Shown here piece after piece: positions 13,017-13,083 of a stretch of DNA of 13,083 nt. The position numbers and the translations under genes were made by a program. Source of the DNA: Prevotellaceae bacterium UBA4336 (GTDB lineage: Bacteria; Bacteroidota; Bacteroidia; Bacteroidales; Bacteroidaceae). The stretch spans positions 1 to 13,083 of the forward strand of contig DGTM01000047.1 in assembly GCA_002394305.1 (NCBI GenBank), in the 5' to 3' direction. The notes below the pieces were generated by a model. That model was not told the DNA's origin. It saw nothing but the letters and a program-made list of their open reading frames with translations, and made no database searches. Within the stretch, counting starts at the first letter, position 1. Each line of letters starts with the position of its first letter.

Positions 13017-13083
13017 GCTCTTCGGAAATAAGACCCAGGCTCTTCGGAAATAAGACCCAGGCTCTTCCAAAATAAGACCTAGG
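13017..13083. repeat. 22-bp tandem repeats, three units, running off the window
   Basis: Units begin GCTCTTCGGAAATAAG and end ACCCAG. Unit 1 is 13017-13038, unit 2 is 13039-13060 (identical to unit 1), and unit 3 is 13061-13082 with three substitutions (CGG to CCA, and one C to T near the end). The array may extend past the right edge. There are no spacers between units, so it is not a CRISPR array. A period of 22 bp is close to two helical turns, compatible with a protein-binding array or a minisatellite produced by slippage. Confidence 0.85.

Noticed and set aside
13017..13083. Possible start of a CRISPR array
   Set aside because: The units are directly adjacent with no unique spacers, and no cas gene is present.

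Overview
The window looks like a chromosomal segment of a Bacteroidales bacterium, most likely a Prevotellaceae-type species with moderately high GC. The evidence is the set of promoters of the TTG-N19-21-TAnnTTTG form used by Bacteroidota, the scarcity of Shine-Dalgarno sequences, an Rhs/YD-repeat fragment, a ThuA remnant of Bacteroidales type, and a serine palmitoyltransferase-like gene. The exact species is not determinable from what I can see.

Positions 1-2907 are a decayed accessory region. It begins with the truncated 3' end of an Rhs/YD-repeat protein gene (3-392). Next is an apparently complete IS1634-family insertion sequence (628-2348) with 13-bp perfect terminal inverted repeats and an intact DDE transposase. 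The element is flanked by an unusually long, perfect 32-bp direct repeat. It sits inside an older minus-strand reading frame that becomes continuous again if the element and one repeat copy are removed. A ThuA-domain gene remnant (2578-2871) follows.

Positions 2908-8602 hold five minus-strand genes in two apparent transcription units. Upstream, a Gfo/Idh/MocA oxidoreductase, a serine-type sulfatase (sharing an ATGA stop/start overlap) and a DUF2007-type zinc-ribbon membrane protein follow one clear promoter. Downstream, fabD (malonyl-CoA:ACP transacylase) has its own -7 box and overlaps by ATGA a cytoplasmic GH13 alpha-amylase-family gene.

Positions 8821-11287 look like a lipid locus. A serine palmitoyltransferase-like enzyme (minus strand, with a good intrinsic terminator) diverges from a diacylglycerol-kinase-family lipid kinase (plus strand), with promoter elements for both in the 164-bp gap. 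I infer a sphingolipid context, with the kinase as a candidate sphingoid-base or ceramide kinase.

Positions 11284-12886 carry a small unnamed minus-strand gene, tail to tail with the kinase, and the housekeeping AAA+ ATPase gene rarA/mgsA with its promoter. The right edge (13017-13083) holds three 22-bp tandem repeat units running out of the window.

I see no CRISPR array, tRNA or rRNA, and no clearly new defence system. The most interesting points are the long target duplication of the IS1634-family element and the gene it split, the divergent sphingolipid-type enzyme/lipid kinase pair, the near-leaderless promoter layouts, and the edge tandem repeats.
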